Part shown: positions 27,462-37,246 of the stretch, one piece after another | Numbering within the stretch: position 1 is the first letter of the stretch | Layout: every line of letters begins with the position of its first letter | NCBI GenBank assembly: GCA_039029275.1 | Contig: JBCCGL010000016.1 | Span: 1-64,000 of the forward strand | DNA: 64,000 nucleotides | Direction: 5' to 3' | Origin: JBCCGL01 sp039029275 | Lineage (GTDB): Bacteria > Pseudomonadota > Gammaproteobacteria > JBCCGL01 | The notes under the pieces: model-generated | Told to the model about the DNA's origin: nothing | The model's database searches: none | What the model saw: only the letters and a program-made list of their open reading frames with translations | Position numbers and translations under genes: made by a program

Positions 27462-28220
27462 ATGCCCGAACTTCCTTCTGAAAAACGTGTGTTGGTTCCG
27501 ACCAAGCGAGGAGAACTGCTGCGCGGTGCGCGCGACACGTTACCTTTAGTCGTCGGTGCTGTTCCCTTCGGCATTATTTTCGGTGCCCTCGCTATTGGTG
27601 CCGGGCTTTCGCCGATGGCAACGCAAGCGATGTCCCTGTTCGTGTTTGCCGGTTCTGCGCAATTTGTCGCCGCCGGTTTGCTCTCGCAAAGCGCGGGTGT
27701 TGCGATCATCGTGTTGACAACGTTTATCGTGAATCTTCGCCACGCGCTCTACAGCGCATCGCTTGCGCCCTATGTGCAAAATCTCTCGCAGCGTTGGCTT
27801 TTGCCGCTCGGCTTCTGGCTGACCGACGAAACCTTTGCCATCGCGATCAAACGCTATCGCGATGCTGATGCATCCCCGCATAAGCATTGGTATTACCTTG
27901 GCTCAGCGGTGCTGATGTACGTCAATTGGCAAATTTGTACGCTGATAGGAATTGTCGCCGGGCAGCAGTTACAGGGTCTTGCGGATCTTGGTCTTGAGAT
28001 TGCTATGGTGGTTTCATTCGTCGGGATTGTTGTTCCGATGCTGATATCCAAGCCGATGGTTGCCTGTGCATTGAGCGCGGGTGGTGTGGCGGCATTACTG
28101 CATTCTTTGCCGCACCAGTTAGGGTTGATGGTTGGTTCCGTGGTGGGGGTGCTGGTCGGGTACTTATTGACCAAGCGCATGGGCGACAATAACCTTCCAG
28201 CGGCGGATGTGTCGTCATGA
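27462..28220 (+). CDS. azlC: AzlC family branched-chain amino acid exporter, large subunit
   Basis: 252 residues from the ATG at 27462; the open frame begins at an upstream TTG. Several hydrophobic segments and the family blocks PFGIIFGALAIGAG and FAGSAQFVAAGL near the N-terminus identify AzlC. With its small partner AzlD it forms a LIV-E type exporter in the cytoplasmic membrane. The stop overlaps the azlD start by four bases (ATGA). It diverges from fghA. Substrate is inferred from the family. Confidence 0.92.
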   Translation: MPELPSEKRVLVPTKRGELLRGARDTLPLVVGAVPFGIIFGALAIGAGLSPMATQAMSLFVFAGSAQFVAAGLLSQSAGVAIIVLTTFIVNLRHALYSASLAPYVQNLSQRWLLPLGFWLTDETFAIAIKRYRDADASPHKHWYYLGSAVLMYVNWQICTLIGIVAGQQLQGLADLGLEIAMVVSFVGIVVPMLISKPMVACALSAGGVAALLHSLPHQLGLMVGSVVGVLVGYLLTKRMGDNNLPAADVSS

Positions 28221-28549
28221 ATATTGTGTTCGATTCCGAATTCTTATTGATCGTGGGTATGATGCTGGTCACATTTGGCGTGCGCTATCCCGTTTTGGCC
28301 TGGTTGAGCAAACGCGAACTGCCAAAAAACGTGGTGATTGCGCTTGAGTTTGTGCCGGTTGCGGTGCTGAGTGCGATCGTGGTTCCGATGGCAACCATTC
28401 GCGACAGCGAGTGGGCGATCTCGCTCGACAATCCGTTTTTTGTTGCTACTGTATTTTCTATTCTGGTGGCCTTGAAAACACGCAATCTGCTGCTCACAAT
28501 TGTTTTGGGTATGGCCGTGTTCTTTATTTACCGACTCTGGATTCTTTGA
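28217..28549 (+). CDS. azlD: AzlD family branched-chain amino acid exporter, small subunit
   Basis: 110 residues, mostly membrane-spanning (about four hydrophobic segments). The conserved TFGVRYPVLAW block lies near 20. It is translationally coupled to azlC and overlaps the next start by one base (TGATG), so the three genes form one operon. Confidence 0.9.
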   Translation: MNIVFDSEFLLIVGMMLVTFGVRYPVLAWLSKRELPKNVVIALEFVPVAVLSAIVVPMATIRDSEWAISLDNPFFVATVFSILVALKTRNLLLTIVLGMAVFFIYRLWIL

Positions 28550-29004
28550 TGGATTTTACTATTCGAAAAGCCTTGGCAGGCGACGCCGAAAAAATTTCAC
28601 AGTGCGTGAAGAACGCTTACGCGCCGTACATTGAGCGTATCGGTAAGCCGCCTGGCCCGATGCTGGACGACTATGCAGAAGTGATCGAAAAGCACATCGT
28701 ATTTACCATCGATACAGATAACGATCTCGCGGCCGTGTTGGTGTTGATCGAAAACGATGGCGGTATATTGCTCGACAATGTCGCGGTTGATCCCGCGTAT
28801 CAAGGTCAGCGCGTTGGGAGTTGCTTACTTAGTCTGGCTGAATCTGCCGCGAAAAAGCGCGGCTACAGTGCAATCGATCTGTACACACACGAGAAAATGA
28901 CAGAGAACATCCCGCTGTACGAGAAACGCGGCTACGTTGAAACCGAACGTAAAAACGTTAACGGGTATGAGCGCATATACATGCGCAAGTCGCTAACCGC
29001 TTGA
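28549..29004 (+). CDS. GNAT family N-acetyltransferase
   Basis: 151 residues from the ATG at 28549, which shares a base with the azlD stop; the longer open frame upstream overlaps azlD and is rejected. The acetyl-CoA loop QGQRVGS (Q/R-x-x-G-x-G/A type) follows a beta strand ending VDPAYQ, and the C-terminal LYEKRGYVETERK segment is typical of GNAT motif B. The substrate is unknown. Coupling to an amino-acid exporter suggests a small amine or amino acid (inference). Confidence 0.9.
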   Translation: MDFTIRKALAGDAEKISQCVKNAYAPYIERIGKPPGPMLDDYAEVIEKHIVFTIDTDNDLAAVLVLIENDGGILLDNVAVDPAYQGQRVGSCLLSLAESAAKKRGYSAIDLYTHEKMTENIPLYEKRGYVETERKNVNGYERIYMRKSLTA

Positions 29005-29023
29005 TTCTCAATTTAACGACTTG

Positions 29024-29773
29024 CTAGGAATTCGCTTTTCCGACTAGCAATACCAGCGGCCATTGCACTTTGCGGGACTTATCACCCCAGGCATCGCGAA
29101 GTTTGCCTTCAATTAATAAAATAGGATCGCTGCCGTTCTCTCGAATGTAGCGATTGGTCGACGACCAGCTTCGGTAGTAACCGAGCTGTTGCTCGATTGA
29201 CCACTCGACACTCAGATCAAACGCTGGCGCGTGGATACGCTCGAACGGAAAGGGAATTGTGCGGTACCCGGACTCAATGTGACGGCGCTCGGGTGGCCAG
29301 TATCCATCCAGAATCTCGCTGTAGAGTTCGTCGAAAATAGCATCGATTTCCGGCGTGACGCGTTCGATCTCGTAAGCCCAGAGCGCGACGATACCGTCGG
29401 GACGCAGTACACGGTTTACCTCGCCGAAGAACTTTTCGTGATCGAACCAGTGTGCTGCCTGTGCGACCGTAATTAAATCGACGCATTGCGAGTCGAGGCC
29501 GCTCGCTTCTGCTGTTGCGACTGAGTACGCGACCCGGGGGTGCGGTTTTGCCTGTGCTATCTGGCTCGCACTGGCATCGGTTGCGCTGATCTGCGCGAAG
29601 TGGTCGGCCAATCCGTGTGCCGCTTGCCCGTTACCCGTGGCGCAGTCCCAGCAGTGTTCGTGCTTGCTGCAAACAGACGCCAGCCAGTCAAAAAGATCGG
29701 CCGGGTAGTGCGGGCGAAACTGGGTATAGGTCGCGGCCTGTGCTGAAAAGTGGTCTTTAAATTCCTGCGGCAT
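29024..29773 (-). CDS. Class I SAM-dependent methyltransferase
   Basis: 249 residues from the ATG at 29773; the open frame runs further but into the DAHP synthase gene. Motif I appears as CWDCATGNGQAAHGLADHF near 43-60, with DASASQIAQA (motif II) following. The sequence begins with a DHFSAQAATYTQFRPHYP segment typical of a methyltransferase group often annotated as type 11. The substrate is unknown. It lies 25 bases downstream of DAHP synthase on the same strand and converges with the GNAT gene. Confidence 0.88.
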   Translation of the reverse strand: MPQEFKDHFSAQAATYTQFRPHYPADLFDWLASVCSKHEHCWDCATGNGQAAHGLADHFAQISATDASASQIAQAKPHPRVAYSVATAEASGLDSQCVDLITVAQAAHWFDHEKFFGEVNRVLRPDGIVALWAYEIERVTPEIDAIFDELYSEILDGYWPPERRHIESGYRTIPFPFERIHAPAFDLSVEWSIEQQLGYYRSWSSTNRYIRENGSDPILLIEGKLRDAWGDKSRKVQWPLVLLVGKANS

Positions 29774-29798
29774 TTTGAGTGCGGGTGAGCTCGCCAGA

Positions 29799-30869
29799 TT
29801 ACACTCGTGCTTTGAGCGAATCGCCAACTCTTTCTGCCATCGACCGAAGAGTATCCTCGGTCGTGCTCCAGTCGATGCAGCCGTCTGTAATCGACATGCC
29901 GTATTGCAAACCGGCAACGCCCTCGTCTGGCACCTTTTGCGTGCCCGCGTTGAGGTGGCTCTCGAGCATAACTCCCATGATCGAACGGTTGCCTTCGGTA
30001 ATCTGAGTGGCCACGTCGCTGGCAACCAGCGGCTGCAACTCGGGCTTTTTGTTCGAGTTTGCGTGACTGCAGTCAACGATAATATTTTCCGGCAGGCCAG
30101 CATCTTTCAGGGCTTGTTCGCAGAGCGCGACACTCACCGAGTCGTAGTTTGGCCGTTTGCCCCCTCGAAGAATCACGTGGGCGTGGCGGTTGCCTGCTGT
30201 TCGAATAACCGAGACATTGCCGTCGTGGTTGATACCGAGAAAGCTGTGACCATTGGCAGCTGACTGCATCGCGTTGACTGCAACGTCGAGCCCGCCGTCG
30301 GTTCCGTTTTTAAACCCGACAGGCGTTGACAGGCCGCTCGCAATCTCCCGATGCGTTTGGGATTCGGTCGTGCGTGCGCCGATAGCGGACCAGCTGAACA
30401 GATCATCGAGGTACTGAGGGCTGATCGGGTCGAGTACTTCGGTGCCGGTTGGCAGGCCACGGTCGGCGAGGTGCACCAACAAATTTCGGGCGATTTTCAG
30501 ACCTTCCTCGATGCGGAACGTGCCATCGATCCGCGGGTCGTTGATCAACCCTTTCCAGCCTACGGTAGTACGCGGCTTTTCAAAATACACGCGCATAACG
30601 ATGCACAGGTGCTCGCTCAGTTCGTTGCGCAGCGCAAGCAGTCTCTCCGCGTATTCGTGTGCGGCTTTAATGTCATGAATTGAGCACGGGCCGACCACGA
30701 CGATCAAACGATGATCTATGCGATCGAGAATGGCCTCGATTTCCTTGCGGCCATTTTCAACGGTTGTGAATCCGGCATCGCTCAGGGGAATTTCCTGATG
30801 CAGCTGCGCGGGAGTGATTAACGTCAACTCCTGATCGATGTTGACGTCTTCGAGTTTGTTCTGGCTCAT
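29799..30869 (-). CDS. aroG: 3-deoxy-7-phosphoheptulonate (DAHP) synthase, class I
   Basis: 356 residues, the usual length of AroF/AroG/AroH enzymes, which condense PEP and erythrose 4-phosphate in the first step of aromatic amino-acid synthesis. Conserved blocks: VVGPCSIHD near 60, PRTTVGWKGLINDP near 95, GARTTESQ near 150, and DCSHANSNK near 268, which includes metal and phosphate ligands. Which aromatic amino acid inhibits it cannot be assigned from sequence alone, so the aroG symbol is a class label. It lies between rnd and a methyltransferase gene, all on the minus strand. Confidence 0.95.
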   Translation of the reverse strand: MSQNKLEDVNIDQELTLITPAQLHQEIPLSDAGFTTVENGRKEIEAILDRIDHRLIVVVGPCSIHDIKAAHEYAERLLALRNELSEHLCIVMRVYFEKPRTTVGWKGLINDPRIDGTFRIEEGLKIARNLLVHLADRGLPTGTEVLDPISPQYLDDLFSWSAIGARTTESQTHREIASGLSTPVGFKNGTDGGLDVAVNAMQSAANGHSFLGINHDGNVSVIRTAGNRHAHVILRGGKRPNYDSVSVALCEQALKDAGLPENIIVDCSHANSNKKPELQPLVASDVATQITEGNRSIMGVMLESHLNAGTQKVPDEGVAGLQYGMSITDGCIDWSTTEDTLRSMAERVGDSLKARV

Positions 30870-30932
30870 CTTTTTATGTCGCTGTTTTCGCGGCGTGACT
30901 TTCGAAAAACGGACGATTGTAACCGATTAGGC

Positions 30933-32114
30933 CTAACTATCGTTGCCTTTTTCCTTGAGCAATACATCGCCAGACTCGTTCACCCATACCGACATTTCAC
31001 CGCGCAGCAATTGTTGCAATGCCTTACCGACAAAGTGTGCGCGCCAGCCGTTGAGCAAACGCGAGTTACTGTCACCAAGAACCAGTTTTTCCAGCTCCTT
31101 GCGCGGTGCCAGCACCGCGTGGTTGATGCAGTGTTGATCGGCCTGAAGCTTCGCGACAACGCTGAGCAAATCGATCAGGGCATCCTGCTGCGCGCTTGGC
31201 TTGTGTTTCCGCTTGCCGGCAGGTAACGGAATCGGTTGCCTGTTGCGTGCTTGTTCGACGATATCGAGCAGGGTTTGGCCGTGTTTATTAACGGTGCCAT
31301 TAGCGAGGTTGCGGAGCGATTCGAGATCATCCAGATTTTTTGGTTGTAAACGAGCGATATCGATGATGGCATCGTCCTTCATCACCCAGTTACGCGGAAT
31401 ATTACTGTTGCGTGCGGTTTTTTCGCGCCAGCACGCAAGCGATTGCACGATGGATAAAGCGGTCTTGGGCAGGCGATCTGTATGGCGAATGCGCAGCCAC
31501 ATATCCTCGGCCGCGCGTTGATAGTTTGTTATATCACAGAGTTGTTCAAATTCGTCGCGCAACCATTCAAGCCGTCCGGATTGAATCAACGCGCTGCGCA
31601 TCGCCGGGTAAAGTTGTGCGAGATAGATGACATCGTCAGCAGCATAGTTCAGCTGTGATTGTGTCAGCGGGCGCTTGCGCCAATCGGTGCGCGATTGCGT
31701 TTTGTCCAGCGTAACACTAAGGCGCTCCTGGACCAAAGACGCGTACCCCATCTGCTCGGGATGGCCAAATAACGGCGCGGCGATTTGAGTGTCAAAAACG
31801 TTTTGAGGTGTCTCGCCACACAGCTGGCTAAAAATCTCCATATCCTGCGAGCCGGAATGCAGCACTTTAACCACGTGATTGTCGAGCAACAAATCGATCA
31901 TGGCTTGTGGCTTTTCCATTGCCTGCATATCGATGCAGGCAACTTCACCCGCTGCAGTCGCAATTTGAATCAAACAAAGAATCGGGTAGTAAGTATTTTC
32001 GCGCACAAACTCAGTGTCGATGGCGGCCCATTCGCCCTCGCGCGCACGTTCACAATAAGCCACTAGATCGACTTCGCGTTCAATCAGTTTGAAGCGGGGG
32101 GATTGGTCATTCAT
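30933..32114 (-). CDS. rnd: Ribonuclease D
   Basis: 393 residues from the ATG at 32114; the open frame starts at 32186 but the extra 24 residues have no family similarity. 3'-to-5' exoribonuclease of the DEDD family acting on tRNA precursors. The catalytic acids lie in IDTEF (Asp33, Glu35), the second Asp in the FDTQIAA segment, and the last motif in NYAADDVIYL near 190 (DEDDy type). HRDC-type helical domains follow in the C-terminal half. First gene of an apparent rnd-DAHP synthase-methyltransferase run. Confidence 0.95.
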   Translation of the reverse strand: MNDQSPRFKLIEREVDLVAYCERAREGEWAAIDTEFVRENTYYPILCLIQIATAAGEVACIDMQAMEKPQAMIDLLLDNHVVKVLHSGSQDMEIFSQLCGETPQNVFDTQIAAPLFGHPEQMGYASLVQERLSVTLDKTQSRTDWRKRPLTQSQLNYAADDVIYLAQLYPAMRSALIQSGRLEWLRDEFEQLCDITNYQRAAEDMWLRIRHTDRLPKTALSIVQSLACWREKTARNSNIPRNWVMKDDAIIDIARLQPKNLDDLESLRNLANGTVNKHGQTLLDIVEQARNRQPIPLPAGKRKHKPSAQQDALIDLLSVVAKLQADQHCINHAVLAPRKELEKLVLGDSNSRLLNGWRAHFVGKALQQLLRGEMSVWVNESGDVLLKEKGNDS

Positions 32115-32254
32115 TTTTGTGGTAGTTCGGGCGAGAAAGGCTAAAACCGAGTTCGGCACGGAAGCTGCAGTAGTGTAGTCTACCATCTTCCCTGCATTGA
32201 GCTGACTGAAACAATCGACAGCTCACACAACCTGCGAATTGAGGAATCACATTT

Positions 32255-35080
32255 ATGAAACGCGTCGTGATGTTTGCTTTGTTGATTTGGGCGATGAGTT
32301 TTCGCGCGCACGCGATTGATCCTTCGCTCGAGTGGCAGACACTTGCTACTGACCACTTCAGGATTCATTTTGCGGACAAGGCACAATCCAATGCGAACGA
32401 ACGGATCGCGCGACGGGTGGCACGCATCGCCGAAAGCACGCATGCGGGTTTAAGCGAATGGATGCAATGGCAGCCAGAAGATCCGGTTCACGTGGTCATT
32501 TCAGATGAGAGCGACTCGGCAAACGGCTATGCAACGCCGATTCCCTACAACCGTACGGTCTTGTTCCTTGCCGCACCGCGCAGCGTTAGGAGCCTGGAGG
32601 ACTACGACGATTGGCTCTCGATGCTGTTTCGCCACGAGTATCTGCATATTCTTCATTTGGATAAACGCCACGATTTGCCAGCGGACGTGAGTGATGTATT
32701 GGGCCGGTACTTTTTGTTATTCCCCAATGCGATTCAACCGCTGTGGTTTGTTGAAGGTCTGGCGGTGTCGCACGAAACCAGACGGGCGATTGGGGTCGGT
32801 CGCGGGCAAAGCAGTTATTTCCGCATGCTTATGCGAAACGAATTACAGAAGGGATTAAAGCCGGCGGAGCAAGTCAACCAGCGTGTGCGCGAGTGGCCGG
32901 CAGGCGCGGTTCCTTATTTGTACGGCACCTACTTTATGCAATTTGTTGAAAGCGAGTTTGGTGAAGACGCGATCAAGCAATGGGTCGAAGCGTACAGCGA
33001 CAACCTTTTACCCGCAGCAGTAAACAGTACCGCGAAAGAAATAACAGGTGAGACCGTGCCGCAACTCTGGCTGCGCTTTGAAGAATGGTTGCGCAAGCGA
33101 CTTGCGAGTGGCGACACCGCTAACGCGCTGGAAGGTGAGTGGCTCACTGATCACGGCTATCAAACCGGGTCGATCAGCGTCGACGCCGAAAGCAACGTTT
33201 ATTACGTACGCAACGATCACCTGCTGCGTCCGGCTTTGATGCAACTCAATGATGATGCACCGATTGAGCTGGCGCACCTCAATCCGGGCGCGACGATTGA
33301 TGCACACGCTCAAAATGGCGTTGTGATTGCGCAGCCGGAAATCTGCAACAACTACTCGATTTACTTCGATCTGTTCATTTACTCAGACAACACGACAGAG
33401 CGCCTGACGCACTGCGCTCGATACATCGAAGCCAGATGGAGCGCGCAAGGCGAAGGGTTTATAGCGGTGCATGCGAGCAATGGAGTTTATGCGCTGCACC
33501 AGTTAAATCGCGACGGCTCCCTCGATCAAGTGCTGTGGACAGGAAACGATACCGATGTGCTTGGCGGCGTGGATGTTGCGCCCGATGGAAACCAATTGGT
33601 TGCAGCGGTGTGGCGCGCCGAAAGCGGTTGGAATATCGAGGAATTCGATTTGCGCGAACGCCACTGGACCAAGCTGACCGAATCACCGTTGATCGAAGCC
33701 GATCCGCACTACGACGCGACTGGCGAGCATATTTACTTTAGCGCCGAATACGGTGGTGCTTACAACGTGTGGCGGCACAATAAAAATAGCGGCACGTTCG
33801 ATCAGTTAACTCGTGTTGGAGGTGGCGCATTTGGACCCGTGCCCACCCCACAGGGTGCACTTTACTACCGCGGTAGTCATGCAGGTGGGTTCGATATCTA
33901 CAAGCTGCACACGCTGGAAAGCCTGCGTGCACTGGCGTCTGCGCCGCATTCGCCATTAATGCCGCCGCCAGCGACCGAAACCGATGACAGCGCCCCAGCC
34001 GAACATTATTCGGCGCTGCCGAGCCTGCGACCGCGATGGTGGTTGCCGCGCCTGGTTCTGACCGAAGGCGCAAACGAGGTGGGTTTTGTTACCGGCGGCA
34101 ACGATGCGATCGACCGCCACGCGTACGCCGTAACGCTCGCGGCCGATGTCGACAATGGATACCCAATCGGCGGGTTTGTTTACACATACTCACCGAGTCG
34201 AGACTACTCGATCCTGGTCGCGGGTTCGAGTTTGAATGACGTCGATCTCGACGGCAACGACGACGTCGAGCGAGTGCGACGCGAAGACCAGTTGCACCTT
34301 AACGTCGTTTTTCCGCTCAATGGTCTGGCGCGCAGCTGGCGGGTTTTGGCGGGCATCAGCAGCGATTACGAATCCGAGCAGGAAACGGCGAGCGATCTGA
34401 CGGCGTTGCCATCATTTCGCGACAATCTTGCCGGCATCGCCCTGACCTACAACAGCAGTATCGAAACCCCACTTTCGGTGAGCCGCGCAGACGGTCGCGA
34501 TGTTCGACTAATGGCCGAGAACAGCGGCGTGTTCGACAGTGATTTCAGCGGTAACGTATATGTGCTCGACTGGCGCGAGTTCGTGCGTTTGGGCAATTCG
34601 CCGCATGTTCTCAGCCTGCGCTTTGCGCGCGGCTATGGCACTGATACACCGCGACCATTTGAACTGGGTGGCTTAAGCTCGAACAACGTGCTGGAATTGT
34701 TGGGAAGCGTCGCGGGCGAGGCATTGCTCAACCGACGCGGATACGAACTGCGCGGATACGATGATGACGTGCCCGGCCTCATTGGCCGCCGCATGCAGCT
34801 GGTCAGCGCTGAGTGGCGATTCCCGATTGCCTTGATCGAACGCGGACTGATGGCGCCCGCAGTTGGGATCAATCGCGTGTTCGGTCGAGTGTTTATCGAG
34901 AACGGCGCGGCGTGGCGAGACAGCGCGGACGACACGTTTTCGTCTGCCGGGTTTGAACTTCACGTGGACGCAAGCGCTCTGTACTTTAGCGACATTCGGC
35001 TGCGCCTGGGGTACGCTCATGGTTTTGACGATGAGTTTGGTGAAGACGAGGTATACCTCACTCTGGGAGGCGGTTTTTAA
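32255..35080 (+). CDS. Envelope protein: HExxH metallopeptidase-like domain, beta-propeller and outer-membrane barrel
   Basis: 941 residues. A signal peptide (1-20, AHA before the cut) leads to a domain of about 200 residues with HEYLH at 127-131 and a downstream Glu167 in WFVEGLAVSHE, the ligand pattern of gluzincin (peptidase MA-like) zinc proteases. Residues about 300-560 contain repeated blades with DGNQLV and YDATGEHIYFS patterns like TolB/WD40-type propellers. From about 610 the chain alternates in the manner of membrane beta strands and ends in Gly-Gly-Phe, as outer-membrane barrels do. Each part resembles a known family; the combined function is unknown. No partner gene is evident. 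Confidence 0.78.
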   Translation: MKRVVMFALLIWAMSFRAHAIDPSLEWQTLATDHFRIHFADKAQSNANERIARRVARIAESTHAGLSEWMQWQPEDPVHVVISDESDSANGYATPIPYNRTVLFLAAPRSVRSLEDYDDWLSMLFRHEYLHILHLDKRHDLPADVSDVLGRYFLLFPNAIQPLWFVEGLAVSHETRRAIGVGRGQSSYFRMLMRNELQKGLKPAEQVNQRVREWPAGAVPYLYGTYFMQFVESEFGEDAIKQWVEAYSDNLLPAAVNSTAKEITGETVPQLWLRFEEWLRKRLASGDTANALEGEWLTDHGYQTGSISVDAESNVYYVRNDHLLRPALMQLNDDAPIELAHLNPGATIDAHAQNGVVIAQPEICNNYSIYFDLFIYSDNTTERLTHCARYIEARWSAQGEGFIAVHASNGVYALHQLNRDGSLDQVLWTGNDTDVLGGVDVAPDGNQLVAAVWRAESGWNIEEFDLRERHWTKLTESPLIEADPHYDATGEHIYFSAEYGGAYNVWRHNKNSGTFDQLTRVGGGAFGPVPTPQGALYYRGSHAGGFDIYKLHTLESLRALASAPHSPLMPPPATETDDSAPAEHYSALPSLRPRWWLPRLVLTEGANEVGFVTGGNDAIDRHAYAVTLAADVDNGYPIGGFVYTYSPSRDYSILVAGSSLNDVDLDGNDDVERVRREDQLHLNVVFPLNGLARSWRVLAGISSDYESEQETASDLTALPSFRDNLAGIALTYNSSIETPLSVSRADGRDVRLMAENSGVFDSDFSGNVYVLDWREFVRLGNSPHVLSLRFARGYGTDTPRPFELGGLSSNNVLELLGSVAGEALLNRRGYELRGYDDDVPGLIGRRMQLVSAEWRFPIALIERGLMAPAVGINRVFGRVFIENGAAWRDSADDTFSSAGFELHVDASALYFSDIRLRLGYAHGFDDEFGEDEVYLTLGGGF

Positions 35081-35115
35081 GCTTCCAAAAGCCGCTCGAA
35101 CACCAGCGCATTGCG

Positions 35116-36087
35116 ATGTTTAAGTCAAACATCAGTGTTATCGATATTCTGCTGGTACCCCAGTTTTCAAACCTCACCTTCGCCGCTGTCGTCGAGCCAT
35201 TGCGCGTGGCAAATATGGTGCTCGGGCGCGAGCACTTTCAATGGCGACTCTTATCCGAAGACGGTCACTCGGTTGTCAGCAGCAGCGGTTTGCGCGTTGA
35301 GGTTGACGGCGGGATTGACTCCTCAGGCTCCAGTCTCGACAAAAAACGCGATGCGCTTTTCGTTATTGCCAGCTTCGATGCCGAACGCCAAACCACCGTT
35401 GCACTGAAGCGCTGGGTGCGACAAGTGGCACGCGATGCGGCGTTGGTTGGTGGGCTTGAGTCCGGTGCGTATATTCTCGCCGCCGCGGGTTTGCTCGACG
35501 GCTACCGCGCCACCATACATTGGGAAGACTGGCCGTCATTCACCGAAACCTACCCCAAAGTAAAACTGGCGGCGGATCGCTTTGTGCTTGATCGCGCGCG
35601 TTTTACGACTGGCGGTGCCTTGCCCGCGCTCGATTTTATGCTGTTTTTGATACAGCAATTGTTTGGGCTGTCGGTGGCATTATCGGTATCGGCAAGTTTT
35701 ATTTACGATCAGGCGCACAGCCCGGACGAAGCCCAGCATCCACTCTCGGCCGGGTTGCTTAAGTGGCGCGATCCGCAGCTAGTCGACGCGATTCGCCTGA
35801 TGGAGGCGAATATCGAATCACCCCTGAGCGTTGTCGAAATTGCGCGAGGAATCGGCGTGAGTGCCCGCGAGTTGCAGCGACGGTTTAAAGAGATCATGCA
35901 AACCACCCCGTTAAATTACTACACCAGTTTGCGTCTGGCGGTTGGCATGCGCTTGATCAAAAACACCAACCGACCGGTCAATGACATCGCGCTGCAATGC
36001 GGCTACAGCAATGGCTCATCATTCTCGCGCGAATTTCGAACTCAGTTCGGGCAGTCGCCAAAAGAGGTGCGCGGGCGCATCGCTTGA
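35116..36087 (+). CDS. cdhR: GlxA-type AraC-family regulator, probable carnitine regulator CdhR
   Basis: 323 residues. The N-terminal two thirds have a DJ-1/PfpI-like amidotransferase fold (ESGAYILAAAGLLDG near 115, where the nucleophile Cys is replaced), used for ligand sensing. The C-terminal 100 residues are an AraC helix-turn-helix pair, with IARGIGVSARELQRRFKE and IALQCGYSNGSSFSREFR. This is the architecture of Pseudomonas CdhR, GbdR and SouR, which sense carnitine, glycine betaine/dimethylglycine and sarcosine. Placement immediately upstream of carnitine genes on the same strand favours CdhR; this is inference from context. Confidence 0.8.
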   Translation: MFKSNISVIDILLVPQFSNLTFAAVVEPLRVANMVLGREHFQWRLLSEDGHSVVSSSGLRVEVDGGIDSSGSSLDKKRDALFVIASFDAERQTTVALKRWVRQVARDAALVGGLESGAYILAAAGLLDGYRATIHWEDWPSFTETYPKVKLAADRFVLDRARFTTGGALPALDFMLFLIQQLFGLSVALSVSASFIYDQAHSPDEAQHPLSAGLLKWRDPQLVDAIRLMEANIESPLSVVEIARGIGVSARELQRRFKEIMQTTPLNYYTSLRLAVGMRLIKNTNRPVNDIALQCGYSNGSSFSREFRTQFGQSPKEVRGRIA

Positions 36088-36323
36088 CAGCGTCGGTAAC
36101 GATTCTGACAGCTCGCTAAGCCTGCGATTAAAAACGCCAGAGTCGAAAATTATCGGTTGCGGCGAACGCAATCGCTGGTTTCATCGATCTAAGGCTGCAC
36201 AAGGTCTAATCAAGAGATCTGATGGCGCATATCGTATTTAATTTGTCGTAAATCGTGCCATGTTCGCGCGCGCATTCTTGAATAATTCCACTCCGAAACA
36301 TTCACCTTATAGCGAGATAAGCC

Positions 36324-37214
36324 ATGCAAAACGAGGTCTTCATCACCTGTGCGGTAACGGGTTCGGGCAATACGTTTAATAGACACCCGGCGATTCCCGC
36401 CTCTCCTGAACAAATTGCGAACGCCGCGATTGAAGCGGCCGAAGCAGGGGCGGCTGTCGCGCACATGCACGTGCGTGATCCTGAAACCGGCGCGCCCTCG
36501 CGCAAGGTGGAATACTACGAGGAAGTCTGCGAGCGCATCCGAGCCTCGAACACCGACGTTGTCATCAACCTGACCGCGGGCATGGGCGGTGACATGGTGT
36601 TCGGTGAAGGCGAAGACATTCTACCGCTGGCTGAAGGCACGGATATGGCTGGCCCGATGGAGCGCCTGAGACACGTTGAATCGTGCATGCCGGAGATCTG
36701 CACGCTGGACTGCGGCACAATGAACTTTGCCGAATCCAACTACGTGATGACCAACACGCCGGGCGTATTAAATGCCATGGCCAAGCGCGTGCAGGAGCTC
36801 GGCGTGCGCCCCGAGCTGGAGGTTTTTGACTCCGGTCATCTGGTTTATGTGAAAGAGATGATGCGCCTCGGTTTGCTCGATGATCCCATTTTGATCCAGC
36901 TGTGCATGGGGATTCCGTACGGCGCACCGGATGATCTGAACACGTTTATGGGGCTGGTCAACAATTTGCCGCAAAATTCAATTTTTTCAGCCTTTTCAAT
37001 CGGCCGCCGTCAATTGCCGTTTATCGCATCAACAATGGCTGCCGGAGGCAACATTCGCGTTGGTCTGGAAGACAATCTTTTTATCGAAAAGGGCGTTTAC
37101 GCCAGCAATGGCCAGTTGGTTGAGCGCGCGGTCACCATCGCGTCTGCGATGAATGTGAAAGTGCTGTCGCCTGCCGAAGTGCGTGAAAAGCTGCAGCTTA
37201 AAGTTCAAAAATAA
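36324..37214 (+). CDS. cdhC: Beta-keto acid cleavage enzyme (BKACE), probable 3-dehydrocarnitine cleavage enzyme
   Basis: 296 residues, TIM-barrel zinc enzyme of the BKACE/KCE family (formerly DUF849). Such enzymes use acetyl-CoA to split a beta-keto acid into acetoacetate and an acyl-CoA. The zinc-binding HMHVRDPETG segment is near 48 and the ELEVFDSGH segment near 170 carries the other conserved acids and His. Next to carnitine dehydrogenase the substrate is expected to be 3-dehydrocarnitine, giving betainyl-CoA plus acetoacetate, as described for Pseudomonas. The ATG has GAGATAA upstream. It starts 236 bases after cdhR. Confidence 0.9.
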   Translation: MQNEVFITCAVTGSGNTFNRHPAIPASPEQIANAAIEAAEAGAAVAHMHVRDPETGAPSRKVEYYEEVCERIRASNTDVVINLTAGMGGDMVFGEGEDILPLAEGTDMAGPMERLRHVESCMPEICTLDCGTMNFAESNYVMTNTPGVLNAMAKRVQELGVRPELEVFDSGHLVYVKEMMRLGLLDDPILIQLCMGIPYGAPDDLNTFMGLVNNLPQNSIFSAFSIGRRQLPFIASTMAAGGNIRVGLEDNLFIEKGVYASNGQLVERAVTIASAMNVKVLSPAEVREKLQLKVQK

Positions 37215-37246
37215 TTTCTCCCGCAACGTTTAAGACGGAGTAAAAA

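Noticed and set aside
35116..36087. Regulator as a DJ-1 type chaperone or protease
   Set aside because: The nucleophile Cys position is replaced and an AraC DNA-binding domain follows, so it is a transcription factor of the GlxA type.
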